Assembly (NCBI RefSeq): GCF_022605165.1
Contig: NC_063070.1
Coordinates: 62,001-126,000, forward strand
Source: Purpureocillium takamizusanense
Lineage: Eukaryota; Ascomycota; Sordariomycetes; Hypocreales; Ophiocordycipitaceae
Length of the DNA stretch: 64,000 bases
Direction: 5' to 3'
The notes beneath the pieces were generated by a model that saw only the letters and a program-made list of their open reading frames with translations, was not told the origin of the DNA and did no database searches. Numbering within the stretch: position 1 is the stretch's first letter; the number at the start of each line of letters is the position of its first letter. This document shows positions 1 through 12,090 of the stretch, piece by piece. The position numbers and the translations under genes are program-made.

Positions 1-280
1 CCATCCACCCGTTCGGTTGGACCGCCTGCCGTCCGTTTCGTGCCCCACTTGACCACTCAGTCACTTAGTCGCACCTTCTGTCCACCCGAAGGAACACAAG
101 GGCCGCTGGCGCCCCACCACGGATTTTTGCGTCGGCCCGCTTTCCAATAATTTTTTTTGGCAGGCGCCCAGAGCTTCAAGTTGCGCCGCAGCGTTCATCT
201 TCTCGGTGCTGATTCTGGCCTACGACTCTATCTTTCGTGGGTGTATATTTGTCTCGGATCATTGCCTCGAAGCCACCACA

Positions 281-3042
281 ATGGCATCCGAGTACAGAAT
301 ACACCGGCCGTACGTTCTGGCAACGTTGCCTCGGCCGCTCGACCATACCGACGGCAAGATTGCTGCGCGCGAGGTGTATGGCCAGCGAGACGGCCAGAAG
401 AGGAGAAAGCGAACCGAGTTGGCTGTTGGAGTCGACGGCGAGACGGCCAGCATATATGATGTATGGCCTCAGGTGCTGTGTCCAAGATCCAATTGCTAAT
501 ACAGGTCCAGGTCCCGGCATCGCGGCTCATCACCTCGTATCCCATCCCACCTCAGGAGTCATTCACCTGCTCCCCATACTCCGTCAGGATTCGGCAATCG
601 AAGAGCAGCGATATTTTGCGCTATACATTTGTGGCGACAAAGGACGCTTCATCAAACAAGATCACTCTCTTCAAGGACGTTGTGCACCCCGATGGCAAGA
701 CAACCTCGACCAGCCTCTCCCAGCTACTGAAAACCTCGCCAGTCCGATACATCACGGGCTCCTCATCGACGTCGCAAACATCCGCCATTGGAGACATCGT
801 GGTAGTTTGTCAAAATGGTGACTTTGTCTACTTGTCTGGCGAGACTCTGGCGGTGCAGTGGTCTTCTCCCTCGACTTCAACTGTTCAGGACGTGGTTGCG
901 GGGGCCATAGACGATTTCGAAGTACAGCATGTATCGTCTGGGAGCATGTCTGAGTTCAGGGAAGGCATGTTTAAAGGCAGACCTGAAGTCTTTAGTGCGC
1001 TTCCGCGGGCGCTCGACTCGAACCCGTCCCTCGTTGCCATGGTTTCCAAAAGCGTCAGTCAAGGGCAAGCAAGCCGTCATCTAGTGGTGCTCGCAGCCAT
1101 GCCTACGGGCGCCACATCATCCGGATTGCAGAAGCTGATACCTCTCGATGTCATTCCCATCGGAGCGCTTCACGGAAACGACAATGAGGCACCGAATTGC
1201 CAGATTGACATCCAGTCGGGCCTCTTCCTGGAACTTGTCGCCGGCAATGTCAGCATCTACGATCTGTCTAGTGCTGTCCCCAAGCAAAAGTCAACGGTCC
1301 AGCTGGATGGTGCCAAGTCCTTTATTCGACTTTCGCGACCTTTCATCTTGTCGACCTCGTCTACATCGATCGGTCTGTACAACTACCAATATCGCTCGAT
1401 ACACGCGAAGAGCGCACTCGACTTGTCGGAACTGCCACCTGAAAGCCAAGCCCCACGGTCTTGCCAGCTCATCACCTATTTGCGCAGCCAGGACCTCGTT
1501 GTGGCTTTGGTCGATAATGTCCTCGTCTCTGTGCAGATCGAGCCACCAAAGAGCCACGGCAAGAGACGCAAGGACGGCCTCCTAATCGATTCCATCGGCC
1601 GAGGGGCTGCGACTGAGATCCGCGCAAAGAAACAGAAGCACGAGGTCCCCTCTATGGAGTTTTCCCGACAAGTTCCGGGTAGCATGACCGAGTCCTACCT
1701 GGCAACATATTATCAAGACCTTCAGACTGCCGACCAACTACTTGGCAGCAACGACTTTGGGAAGTGGGAGGAGCTCTTGCGTGAGAAGTTGGGTATGAAG
1801 CTGCGAAAGGACACGCCCTTCGCGAATGGAGTTACTGCAAATGGCCAGACCTCGAGTGATCCTGAATGGAACTGGCTTTTCGAGGAGGCATATCCTGCCG
1901 TCGACCGCCGATGGGTTATCTACGGTCTCGGCCAGGTATTCTCAGTGGAGTCCGCGGCGTCTGAAGGGGCTCAACCTAGTCTACGCCTCATCCTTCCAGA
2001 CAGCAATGTGACGACGTATCTGGTCGTCACTGGAAGTCTTACCATGTCCAATATCAAGCTCGCTTTCCGAGATGATTTGGGCCCCGAGGCAGACAACAAG
2101 GCGCTTGCCGGCGATCTGATCCAATGCTTGGCTGAGGCAGATCCTTCCATGACCCTACTTCTCAACTATCTGCAGGCCACAAAACTGGGTGAGGTTGAGT
2201 TACTACTGGCCATCCGAACGCTCATGTTGAGCATGGACCTGATTCCGGACGCCAAGAAGCTTAACAGCATGAAGCTGCTGACCGCAGACGCGCACGACAC
2301 CAACGACAAATACGAGATGGATCTTGACGACCTAGAACGGGAGATTGCTGTCACAGAGCACTACTTGGGAGACGAATCGAGCAGTCGATCACGTGGGTTG
2401 ACCCTAGCCTTTACCAAGCTTTGGCGCCTCCCTGCCGTGTCTGTGGTCAAGGCTCTCCGAGCGACAGTCCAGACCGAAGAGATACTGGCTCTCATCTATC
2501 TACTAAGAGTTGAGTTGGTGCGTGGTGCATGGACGACGCTGTATGTCGACCCGACTAGTTTTGAGGCAGAAGGCAATGATCCACCGCCGGATGGAGTCAT
2601 TACCCTGATTGCTGACCTGCTCGGGCGGTGCCTGGATGCGGTCGGGGCTGGTGGCTGGCTGTTCAACGACGCCATGTTGTGGGCGGACAAGGCAGAAGCT
2701 GGCGACTTCCTGACGGCGCTCAAGCTCGAGGTGACGGCCGCCCTGGAGGGGATCGAAGAGGCCGTTACGCTTAACGGCCTGGTCGGCGAGGCAGTCCGAT
2801 TTGGTCTGACAGCAGAAAAGGGTTGGGCAGCACGGCAGACGTGGAACACCAACAAGCCTATCCCCATGCAGCTGGACGGAAGGGAGTCCCGGCTGCTGCC
2901 ACTGGGCTTGAAGACAAAGCAGCTGCCTACTAAGGAGAAGGTCGTCTCAGGAGGCGAGGTCGTTGACCGGAGCATGCGAGAAACCGGACACCTCATTAGT
3001 CAAAAGGTGGAGGCTTACTCGCTGGAGAAGCTTGCAATTTGA
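281..3042 (+). CDS. utp8: U3 snoRNP / t-UTP subcomplex protein Utp8
   Basis: Two exons, 281..460 and 511..3042, give 903 aa. The intron starts GTATGG and has a CTAAT branch site at about 496-500. The acceptor at 510 lies 11 nt past the branch A; the AG at 504 is also in frame but only 5 nt past it, so it is less likely. The product resembles fungal Utp8: an N-terminal beta-rich half running from a region containing SYPIPPQESFTC (about residue 65), then an alpha-helical C-terminal half. The family is part of the t-UTP/UtpA complex, which binds nascent pre-rRNA in the nucleolus and is needed for rDNA transcription and 18S rRNA processing. A lysine/arginine patch (GKRRKDG) lies mid-protein. The start is the first ATG of the only open exon 1 frame. 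Recognition is from overall pattern, not a database hit. Confidence 0.82.
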
Positions 3043-6000
3043 GCCGCAAGATCGCTAGCCAGGCAACCGAGCTTGCCGGGCTGTGCCGCCAGAAGGGAGG
3101 GTATCAGAGGCGATTGCGGCTGATTATTTTTGGGGGGGTGACGGGGTGCGAGGGGGACGGCGAGAAGACTCGAGGCCTGTCAGGGCGCGTTGAGGGAACT
3201 AACTAGTCAGGTGCTCTACCGATAGGCTCGGTGACCGAAGATGCCGTCGCCATGACGCAAAGGCGGATGGAGATTGGGGCGTCTTACGGGTAGGGTGGGC
3301 AGGGCACCGCGCGTTGAGGCTGTTGCATAGCGGTTGCATTCATGAAGGCCGGAGAGCCGCCCAGGCGTTAGGGTGCACATATGCGCGAATAGTTTGGAAG
3401 CACTGCAAATACACCAAGTTCTTGCGCAACGCATTACAGTGACAGCATGAGCAGCCAGGAGCTTTGCTGAGGAAGAGGAAAGTTCGGCTCTGGGAGCTTG
3501 CCCTCCGGGATCCTTGAGCGCATGTCGTCATGGCGTGGTGAGACGACATCACCAGTAGTGCAAGGTCCAGGCAAGCGGGCAGGTGGTGGTATGTAGCATT
3601 GCGATCGCCAACCACCAACAGCCGACATACGTTTTTTCCGAGGTGTCGCAACAGACCATGCTGTACATGTGTACTATAGAGGTCCTCCAAAGTGCAACAT
3701 TGGGGAGGCTTTTCGATAGCCTTGTTTACCTCGGAGCCCTGTGGTAGGTAGTCCTTGGTCTCAAGCATGCCATCAACCAGCCCATGTGGTTTGCGAGCGC
3801 CATGTCTCTCTCTGATCGCCCACCAGTTCATGTTGGGTCGGGAACCGTGCCATCCTGCCGGCTGGTCGGTGGGGGCGAGAGCTACGCACCAAGTTACTTC
3901 GTACTCATAACTTGACGGATGTCCTCAGAGCTGTGCGACAAGACTTGGGGAGTGTGTGCGTGCTCCAGGAACGCCCGCGGGAATCTGCACATAGGGGGCG
4001 CTAAAGTCTGACTCGTGGGGAGCCGTACGAGGCGACTTTGGATGTGGCCTCGCGCGGGGTTTCGAAGCGCGACAATGGGACGCCCTGCGATGATGTCGGG
4101 CAGAGAAACATGGACAGGGGGGATGGAGGCCGGCTCAGTAATACTTGTTGCCTAAATTTGCGGTCCACTGCGGCCAACAGCTCCTGTGAGGAGGAAGCAT
4201 CGATGAGGCTCTGCGGCCTTTGGGGGTGGAGTTGGTCGGATGGTGGGGACGAAGCCACGATGCGCTGCTGGGGTTGGATGGTTATGTGCATGTGTGGACG
4301 GCGCCGAGGGTGATTCGACATGGAGCTGCTTGGCTTTCTCGTCGGCAGACTCGAGACGGGAGCCCACAGAACGTCTGGGTAAGTTGCCGTCGGCCTGGTG
4401 GCGGGTGCTAATGCAATGCGCTGCATGAGCAACAGTCTGGCCCATCACCTGGAGTGTCGCGCACGAGTTCCAGGCGTAGGTCACAGCCTCACACGTCGGC
4501 CCCGTCCGACACAGTGGAGGCCCAAAGTGGCTCTCACGTCACTGAGTGGGCGGGCGTGTGGCTGCCAGTCATCGGCCCTAGAGTTTGCTATGCGCTGGCA
4601 CAGCCCCAGCAATCATCGATAGCCTCCACCCCCTAGCATGGCGAGTCGCGACCCTCCTTTCCTTCTCATTCGTGTCGGGCCAGGCCCAGATACGAGTGCG
4701 ATGGCGAAAAAGCAAACGATGAGCAGAAAATTCTCAGCAGAAGCGGTCCAGGCCGAGCGGGACGCGGACGAGGCCCCATCCGTCACGTAGCACCCAGCAC
4801 GCCCGAGGCCGCTTGTGAAACTGGGATGGACGGCGTAATGGTGACGTGAGTCGGACTGGGATGACAAGCCGGCTGAACCCTGGGCTGGACTCAATCAATG
4901 TACTTCGTACTCGGCACAGCAGTGATCAGTCAGTCGGGGCCTGGGCGCAGCAACACCAACGTCAAGCCCGGTTCGGAGGAGATGGGGCGCGGACAGAGTG
5001 CCGGGCAACACGTGCGACAGGCATCATGGTTGGACAGCCCTGAAGGGCCCAATGACGACGTGATGACCGACGTCACAGGCTCTGTGCTGAGGACAGTGGG
5101 CCTCGTTGTTGGCGGCCGTGACCGAAGTGTCTGGGATCCAGGCCTGAGGAGGGAGCCTGGCGCCCGGGTAGTTGAAGCAAGCGCGGGGAGCCAAACACAG
5201 GCGCGAGACTCCCGTCGTTGGCTCTGGCGGGACAGGCCCAGGGCGCTGGTGGCAGTGGGAGAGTGGGGGGGGGGGGAGGCAGGGGCCCGAGGCGCCAGTC
5301 CACGCCCCAGGGTGGCGGGGCGCCCCAGCGGAGGGGTTCGTTCGGCCGCCATGCATGCATCATCGCATCTCCTGCCTATCCTTTGGGCTGGTGCTGGCGC
5401 TGCCCGGTTGCTTATTGTAGTGTGGCTTGCGCTGGAGGAGAATGGTGTGGTGTGGTGGATGCGAATGGACGGACGGACAAGAGGATCAAGCTGCGCTCCC
5501 TCCCAGCCTCGGAGAGGCTTGGTGCCTCCGTACTAACAGTACACAAGGTTACTCGTGGGTACTGAAGAACAAGCAGTTGAATGAAGTAGACCGGAGCTTC
5601 CAGGTTGCAACGTGTTGTGCCAAGGGCAGGCACGTTGGTGACCGAACCGCACCTTCCCAACCCAGGCGAGGGGGATGGCGCAGAATGATACTGGAGGTAC
5701 CGTACCCAAGGTACGAAGAGTGTACCTCGTACAGGGCCGTGGGCAGACATTGCTTGTTTCCTTCCCCATCCAGGCCGTGGGCTGTGGCAGGTGCAGCCCG
5801 CCCTGTCTTGTCTTGTCTTGCCTTGCCTTGATCTTCGGCAAGAGTCACGCTCGCACTCGCCCACCCACCCTCTCTGTCGGCAGCCCAGCACCCACAAACA
5901 CCACCTTGGACCAAACGTTTCCTTTTTTACTACTGCCTCTCACGACTGACCCTCTTTCATTCCTCCTCTCTTCACCTCCTTCCATCCGCACTTTCAACAC

Positions 6001-6355
6001 CCTTTTCCTCTCGAGACTGCCGTCCTGAGCCGACGCTGCTCGTCGCGACTCGTCACTCTCGCGCACTAACACGAGTGTGACTCCAGTCGCGTACCCACGG
6101 GTATACGTACACTTACATCCAGCTCGCACCGCGACTAAGGCATCACAAGACCCGCCCGCATTACGTGACTCAACAGCGGAAGCAGCGCTTGTGTCGTCTT
6201 CTGTAACTTTCCGCGCTTACGAGAGCAACACCACATGAGAATTTGAATCTCCGACCAGTCAACGCCTGCGACAAGATAGACGCATCGTCTCCAGCATCAC
6301 ACCGGCATACCTGCGCCGAGGGGGAACCGCGGTCCCCTGCCCAATTTGGCCAGTC
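3043..6355. other. intergenic, long leader of the 6356 gene
   Basis: No convincing gene was found. Open frames here are short, overlap on both strands and show no domain. From about 5860 to 6355 the + strand is strongly pyrimidine-rich with CACCC and CTTCC runs, typical of a fungal core promoter and 5' leader for the downstream gene. Copies of TACTTCGTA lie at 3895 and 4901, and a run of TCTTG/CCTTG pentamers lies at 5804-5830. Confidence 0.6.
5804..5830 (+). repeat. TCTTG/CCTTG pentanucleotide repeat
   Basis: Five consecutive TCTTG or CCTTG units sit in the upstream region of the 6356 gene. This is a simple repeat with no assigned role. Confidence 0.7.
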
Positions 6356-8444
6356 ATGAGCGGTGGAAGCACTCTCGAACACATCGACGCCGTCGATGCC
6401 TTCGCCAGGACCCTTTTCATCCGAGCCAAACAGTACCCGAATCCGTCTCTAAGCGACGTTTCCACTGCCGTGCGCCACCTCCACCTGGCCTTGCGCCATC
6501 TGCGCGTCGAGGCTGCCGACCCGGACTCACTCCTCAACAGAGGCACAGATTCTACAGTGTATACTCGCCAAATACAGCCCATTGTACAAGACAGCGATTT
6601 CGCACTCAAGCAGCTCGAAACCGTCCTTGACAAGTATGACGCCAACGGCGGCCGTGAGGTAGATGGCATGGCGGACCGGTTGGCCACTGTCCGATCACGG
6701 CTCATCAACGAAAGGACTACGGTCGACATGTTCTTAGACACTGTGCAGTTGCACAACCCCGCCAACAGGTCTGCTTGCAATACCGTCCAGAGGAGCGAAG
6801 CCAGCCTTGAGGGCATCAAGGACAAAGTCGACAAGATTGCGACCAAGCTCTTCAGCCGCCGCGACAGCACCGGCATGGCGGACGATGAGGACCGACTGTG
6901 GCAAGAATTCAAGTTGGAGCTCGAAAAGGAAGGCTTTTCGTCTGACGTTCTCCGTCAACATAAGGTCCGTCGAGATCTATGCAAGCCAAATACGCGCGGC
7001 TGACACACATTCTTAGGAGATTCTGCGGGCCTACATCCGCGAACTGGAGACCATGTCAAGCCTCAACGGTGGTCCCCCACCTACAGTCCGCGGGATGCTT
7101 GAACATCATAGCCGCGTGCTTGTACCACCACCTGTACCACCAAAGATTCCCCAAAAGGAAGTGGCCCATCCCAGCATGGATAATGAGAAGTGTTTCGTGA
7201 GCATGAAGGATGAACGGCGTATGCCCTGCGACGCCCCTATTGCACCGCCGCCTCACAATGAACACTATTCGTTCTCGTCCGATGATGCGGGAAGTGATTC
7301 GGGGGAGTCTATGGCCCTCATTTCTACCAAGGATCTGATGGCCATGGACAGTATCCATTCGGGCATGGCCGGCCTGACCGTGCAACCACCCAGCCCAAAC
7401 GGTTATGGAGTCTCGCCAAGGAGCCATCAAAAGTATCTGACTTCTGGCGTCGCTGGCACGTTGCCGCCACCTGGCCCTGCCGAACTCTCTGGGTCTCCTA
7501 ATTCTCAGCTTGGATCATCGCCAAACTACGTCCATCCATTTCCACCTTATGGAGTTGCCGGCCAGCAGCCACCAGCATATGGTTCCAGCCCTAGGTCCAT
7601 GCCGCCGCGCTTGGCCCCTGACCGTTATGGTCAAGATATTCCACTCGATGCCCCATGGACGAAGATTAAGCGCTCCCTGGTCAGTCCTGAGGTTCTTGAG
7701 CGTGCCGGCGTGAGATATGAGGCTCGACCGGAGTACGTCGCCGTCCTAGGACGCCTCAGCCGCGAGCAGATCGCCGCGTTTGCCCAGCAGAGCGCCGACT
7801 GTCGTACAGCGAGGTCTAGCAAGTATGCGCCTCCTAGAAGAGACGGAAAGCATGAGCATGAGAGACCGAGAGCAGATTCGAAAAGCAGTCGGGATGATGA
7901 CGATGATGATAGCGTGTTATGGGATGAGAGCGATACCACCGACTACGATGACGATAAAACGCTCGACAAGGGCACCAAGAGCTACCCGTACATCGTGAAC
8001 CCTCCGACAAAGGACAAGGCGTCTCCCTCTAGCACCGTTATGCCCAAGCCGATACTGAAGAACAAGAACGAGAATCACGTGCGCTTCGACCCGGAGCCCC
8101 ACGAAGTGGACTCGAGGAATGGCTCTCTCAAAGATGAGCGCGAGCGGCGTCGAGACGGGAGTTCAAGAAGATATCGTGACCCACGCGACCGAGAAGGATC
8201 GGGTCGTGGCCGCGACGGATATCGGCGCGAGAGCGAACGAGATCGATATAGCGACAAGCATCGCGGGTACGATGGTGACTACCATCGCCCCCACCGTCGG
8301 GGTGACCGTGATCGACGAGGCGACCGCAAGGAAGATCGAACGATGAAAAAGAAAGCCTGGGGCGAGACGCTCGGTGCCGTGGGTATTGGCGGCGCCGCTG
8401 CCAGTCTCTTAGGCGTTCTCGCCGAGGCTGCCGTCGGCATGTAA
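6356..8444 (+). CDS. fungal protein of unknown function with RD-rich region and C-terminal glycine-zipper-like segment
   Basis: Two exons, 6356..6964 and 7017..8444, encode 678 aa. The 52-nt intron starts GTCCGT, has a GCTGAC branch site and ends TTAG. Residues 1-203 look helical and lack low complexity, so they may form a folded domain. The middle is rich in Ser, Pro and Gly. An acidic run with six consecutive Asp lies around residues 495-520. A strongly charged Arg/Asp-rich stretch covers roughly 570-640. The last about 25 residues are a small-residue hydrophobic segment (LGAVGIGGAAASLLGVL), which could insert in a membrane or pack as a glycine zipper. I do not recognise a named family. The layout (N-terminal helical domain, disordered linker, RD-rich tail, hydrophobic end) suggests an adaptor or membrane-associated regulator, but that is inference. 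Confidence 0.8.
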
Positions 8445-8959
8445 CACACAGCACGTGAGACTTCGACAAGAATTAGGATCATGTCGCAAAACATACCTCG
8501 ACTCATATCCACGACGCTTCGCATGAGATGCTTGCATCTTGACCAGCTTGCAACATACTCGTTTGGATACTTTGGAACTGTACTTTTCAACCTTTTATTT
8601 CTACATGAGTCAATTTGTGAAGCAAGGGCCAAGGAGGGCAGGGCGGTTGCAAGTGGCACAATTTCGGGGACTACAGCACCCTGAGACGAGACTTTATTTG
8701 ATGTACACGCTGACACGACTTACGATATGAACATTGAGCTTGGCTAGATGCAACGTTGGACCGCTATTGTAGGTTAGTGTAGGACATGGGACATTAGCTA
8801 GATACCCTACTGGCGAATGGATACAAAGCATGAGGCGTCGATGTTTGCTGACATGACCTCATATGGTACAAGGCGATGATGGTGCCGTGTCGTGCAGATA
8901 TTTGGACTTGACAATTATACATTTACGCTGCAATGTATGCGTAGGCTTTACCCTGCCCT
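8445..8959. other. convergent intergenic 3' region
   Basis: About 500 bp lie between the convergent ends of the 6356 gene and the minus-strand gene ending at 8960. I see only 3' untranslated sequence and no gene. Confidence 0.6.
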
Positions 8960-11077
8960 CTACCGCAGCAGCTCTTCTTCCAGCCTATTCCACCACTCCC
9001 TCTTGTCCGCGTCGGCTGGTGCCTTGCCTAGCTTGTCGAGCCTGGCTTTTGGCCTGCGCCGCCACTCGAGGACCCTCATGGGTTGCACCCGGGGCCATTC
9101 AAAGTCAGACTGATCGGCGCCCTCGAGGTCACGGACTTCAAAGCCGGCCTTCTTCGAGGGCAGGGTGACACGCCATTCGCGGAACCACTCGAAGCGGCGG
9201 GTGGCCTCGGGGCGCTCGAGCTGGACGTGGCCCTGCTCGGTGCGATAGCGGATCTGGGGGTGGAAGAACTCGGGGAACTCGGCGAGGAGGTCGGGGACGA
9301 GAACGCGGGCGAAGGGGCCGACGCGGTGGAGGCGGTTGCCCGATGCGGACTTGAGGAGGCGGGTGAACCAGCTGGAGATGCGGTGGTGGGCGTCGTCCTT
9401 GCGGAGCTGCGCTTGGAGGCGCCGGCGGCGGGCGGGGGTGGTGAGCGCCGAGGAGGATGGTGGCAGGGCTATGTCGTTTTGGAGAATCTCGTCGAGGAGC
9501 GCCTTTTCGTATTCCTCGACGAGGGAGTCGTAATATGGCAGGATATTGTGCCGGATGACGTCGAGCGCGGTGTCAAACGACTGCTTCTTCAGGAGCGTCT
9601 TGACGTAGATGTCGTAGTCGTCAAAGGAAGGCTCGACGTTGTGCGGCTCCGACGTCATCACGTTCCAGACCTGTAACACGTCGTCGGCCGAGGTGGCTGT
9701 GTCCTGCCAGTCATCGCGGAGTCGGCGCATGGACTGGAAGGGCTTGGAGGCGCAGACATATGTCCAGCTGAGGGTGTTGGACCACGTTGCCGCGGGGATG
9801 GGCACGTCGTACCGGCGTGAGACGAAGTCGACGAGCTTCATGCCGAGGGGGATGAGCGACATGGCGCCAAAGGCCTCGACGATGGCGTCGAGGAGGCGCA
9901 CGGTGGGCCTGAGGGGGGAGTCAGACAGCAGGTCGACTCCGCCCGAGATGTGGATGCCCGCAGGCTGGTCGGCAGCCGCTTCGATCTCGATGCCGTAGTA
10001 GCTCTTGAGGATCATGGTGACGTGGTCCAAGGAGCTGGACCGCGCAAAGGCGATTATGGAGGTGCATAGTAGCGCCTCGTCCATCTCGAGTCCGTAGTAC
10101 AGGGCGCGGACCCAGTGGTTCTTGTAGGCGCTGAAGTCGTAGCGGCGGCGCAACAGGCGTCGCAGGTCCTCGTCGGGCTCCTCGCGCCTCCGGTTCCAGG
10201 GCTCGCGCTTGAGGGCGTTGAGGCTGAGGCGCATGTGGTCCATACGCCTGATCCTCTCCCTGGGCAGCGGATCGCGATTGCTGTACATGTGGCGCGCGAG
10301 ATTGGCGACGCGGGAGCGGTCGAACTGGTAGTACAGGGGCTCGGTGATGAAGCGCGCCTTGATGAACTCGTTCCAGGTCTGCGAGGTGCGCGAGTCCTGG
10401 ACGCCGTGCTTGGCCATGGCGTTCCATATCTCCTTGGCGGCCCGGTGGCCGACGGCGGCGCCGGCGCAGCGGAGGCATACCTCGTAGTCGGAGGGGGTGA
10501 GGCTGTTGCTGCTCGAGTCCCCCCGCACGTCGATGAGCACCTGCAGTGCCGGGAGGAGTCTGCAGTGACGCGTGCGCACGCCGAACTCGTCCACCAGGTC
10601 GCCCACGTCCATGAACTGCGTCTGGCCCTGCGTGATGTTGAGGCCGTGGGCGACATCGTGGGCCGGAGACGCGACTGGGTCGAAGCTGCGAAGTAGTTCT
10701 GACAAGGTCGGGCCCGGAAGATGCTGCGCTTGTCGCACAGCAGCGTCATGTAGGGGCGACGACGTGTCCGCGAGGATGTCGGTCCATGCCATAAAGGCAT
10801 CAAAGAGCTGGTCTGTGTTTTTGGTTTGGAGCGCGCTCAAGACATCGTCCAGCGCCGTGCGGTCGCGCCGCGGGAGAAGATACTCTGGGGGCTGGGCATG
10901 CTGGACAGTTGCTTGTGAGGCGGCGGCCTGAGATGCTAGTCGTCGTCGACTCGGGGTCGCTGATGAGCTGGAAACGACGGCATTACAGCGAAACGGGGCG
11001 TCATGGCGAGGCGCGTTGAGGGCAGAGATGGTGCAGATGCGCGGCGAATGCTGCCAGATTGGTCGCCTCAGCGCCAT
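8960..11077 (-). CDS. mitochondrial ATPase-expression (ATP13/Aep-type) helical-repeat protein
   Basis: A single-exon 705-aa protein. I chose the ATG at 11077, which begins MALRRPIWQHS and opens a basic, Ser/Arg-rich, acid-poor N-terminus typical of a mitochondrial presequence. An in-frame ATG at 11275 would add 66 low-quality residues. After about residue 70 the protein is alpha-helical, with pairs of helices like PPR-type repeats (for example the stretches around SDYEVCLRCAGAAVG and FDDYDIYVKTLLKKQSF). The C-terminus is Trp/Arg-rich (FEWFREWRV, VLEWRRRPKAR). This matches my memory of the fungal mitochondrial ATPase-expression family, which controls stability or translation of mitochondrial ATP synthase mRNA in the matrix. 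The family call is moderate; a mitochondrial PPR-like RNA-binding factor is the safer statement. It is divergent from LSM3. Confidence 0.68.
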   Translation of the reverse strand: MALRRPIWQHSPRICTISALNAPRHDAPFRCNAVVSSSSATPSRRRLASQAAASQATVQHAQPPEYLLPRRDRTALDDVLSALQTKNTDQLFDAFMAWTDILADTSSPLHDAAVRQAQHLPGPTLSELLRSFDPVASPAHDVAHGLNITQGQTQFMDVGDLVDEFGVRTRHCRLLPALQVLIDVRGDSSSNSLTPSDYEVCLRCAGAAVGHRAAKEIWNAMAKHGVQDSRTSQTWNEFIKARFITEPLYYQFDRSRVANLARHMYSNRDPLPRERIRRMDHMRLSLNALKREPWNRRREEPDEDLRRLLRRRYDFSAYKNHWVRALYYGLEMDEALLCTSIIAFARSSSLDHVTMILKSYYGIEIEAAADQPAGIHISGGVDLLSDSPLRPTVRLLDAIVEAFGAMSLIPLGMKLVDFVSRRYDVPIPAATWSNTLSWTYVCASKPFQSMRRLRDDWQDTATSADDVLQVWNVMTSEPHNVEPSFDDYDIYVKTLLKKQSFDTALDVIRHNILPYYDSLVEEYEKALLDEILQNDIALPPSSSALTTPARRRRLQAQLRKDDAHHRISSWFTRLLKSASGNRLHRVGPFARVLVPDLLAEFPEFFHPQIRYRTEQGHVQLERPEATRRFEWFREWRVTLPSKKAGFEVRDLEGADQSDFEWPRVQPMRVLEWRRRPKARLDKLGKAPADADKREWWNRLEEELLR

Positions 11078-11607
11078 AGTCCCTCGATGCGGCGCGGTGC
11101 GGTGCGATGCGATGCACACGATGGGCGCGCTCGTGTCGAGGGGATTCAGGAACGCACACGGGAAAGAGGGGGCGGCTGCCAGCTTGAGCTTGACAATGGG
11201 GCATCGGCCGCTAATTTGGAGTCCGTCTGGAGTCTGGAGCCACAGCGGAGCGGCGAGACCCATTGATGGGGCCAAAAAGTTGGGGTAGTACGGGGAAGAG
11301 CATATTGCCCGGTTACTTGCATTTCGGATCAGGTACTCCGTGCTGTACCTGCAGCCCCGAGTGGTGCATACACCAGCTCAACCAGACCCCCACAGGAGCA
11401 TTGCCGCCGAAGTTTTCCCAGTCGGACCCAGTTTGTGTTTTGCGAGACGACAACCGCCTTGGTCAGGCGAACTCATCTCATCAATGAGCTAACGCGCCAA
11501 CACCACACACGCACACATTCTTTCACCACGCTCGCATCTCCAGCGCCCGGCGAGCTCTCGCGGTCAATCACAATCGACTTAAAGCAGACGACACACAAGT
11601 GACCAAG
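11078..11607. promoter_or_regulatory. shared divergent promoter region (mitochondrial factor / LSM3)
   Basis: About 530 bp separate the start codons of two divergent genes, so both promoters must lie here or overlap the gene ends. The segment just upstream of LSM3 is CA/CT-rich (CACCACACACGCAC near 11500), like other leaders in this window. No clear TATA box was seen. Confidence 0.5.
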
Positions 11608-12090
11608 ATGGCCGACGCCGGTGCTGAAGAGACCAGCCACGTCGCCGAGCCCCTCGATCTCGTGCGGTTGCTGCTCAACGAGGTCGTTTTCGTCAAGCTC
11701 CGAGGCGACAGGGAACTTAAGGGCAAGCTTCACGTTCGTGACCCCTCCGAGCCGGCGGAGATTTGGAACCATCTTGCTGACGCTGCTGTAGGCGTACGAC
11801 AGCCACTGCAACCTGGTGCTCGGCGAGGTTGAAGAGACCATCTACGCCGTAGAGGACGAGGACGATGATGAGGATGTCAAGGTGAGAGACGTATTGCCGA
11901 CAACCGCATGAGGCACATGCACTATCTAACAGGTGCCGCAGACGATTAGCCGCAAGTCAGAGATGCTGTTTGTAAGAGGTGAGTGGTGTATCTGCACTTG
12001 AGGATCTCTTTTCCGACGACAGGCCCGGGCCGCTGACTGCTTGAGATAGGAGACAGCGTCGTCCTGATTTCGCCGCAGGTGCCTTTTTGA
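11608..12090 (+). CDS. lsm3: Sm-like protein Lsm3
   Basis: Four exons, 11608..11733, 11792..11881, 11942..11978 and 12050..12090, give 97 aa, the normal Lsm3 length. All introns are GT..AG (58, 60 and 71 nt). The spliced protein has the Sm1 motif ([21 protein letters not shown] then NLVLGEVEE) and the Sm2 motif ([15 protein letters not shown]), with an acidic loop EDEDDDED between them. Lsm3 is in both the Lsm1-7 ring (cytoplasmic mRNA decapping and decay) and the Lsm2-8 ring (nuclear U6 snRNA 3'-end binding). Exon 3 is only 37 nt and exon 4 has 41 coding nt, so simple ORF calling misses the C-terminal half. Confidence 0.95.
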
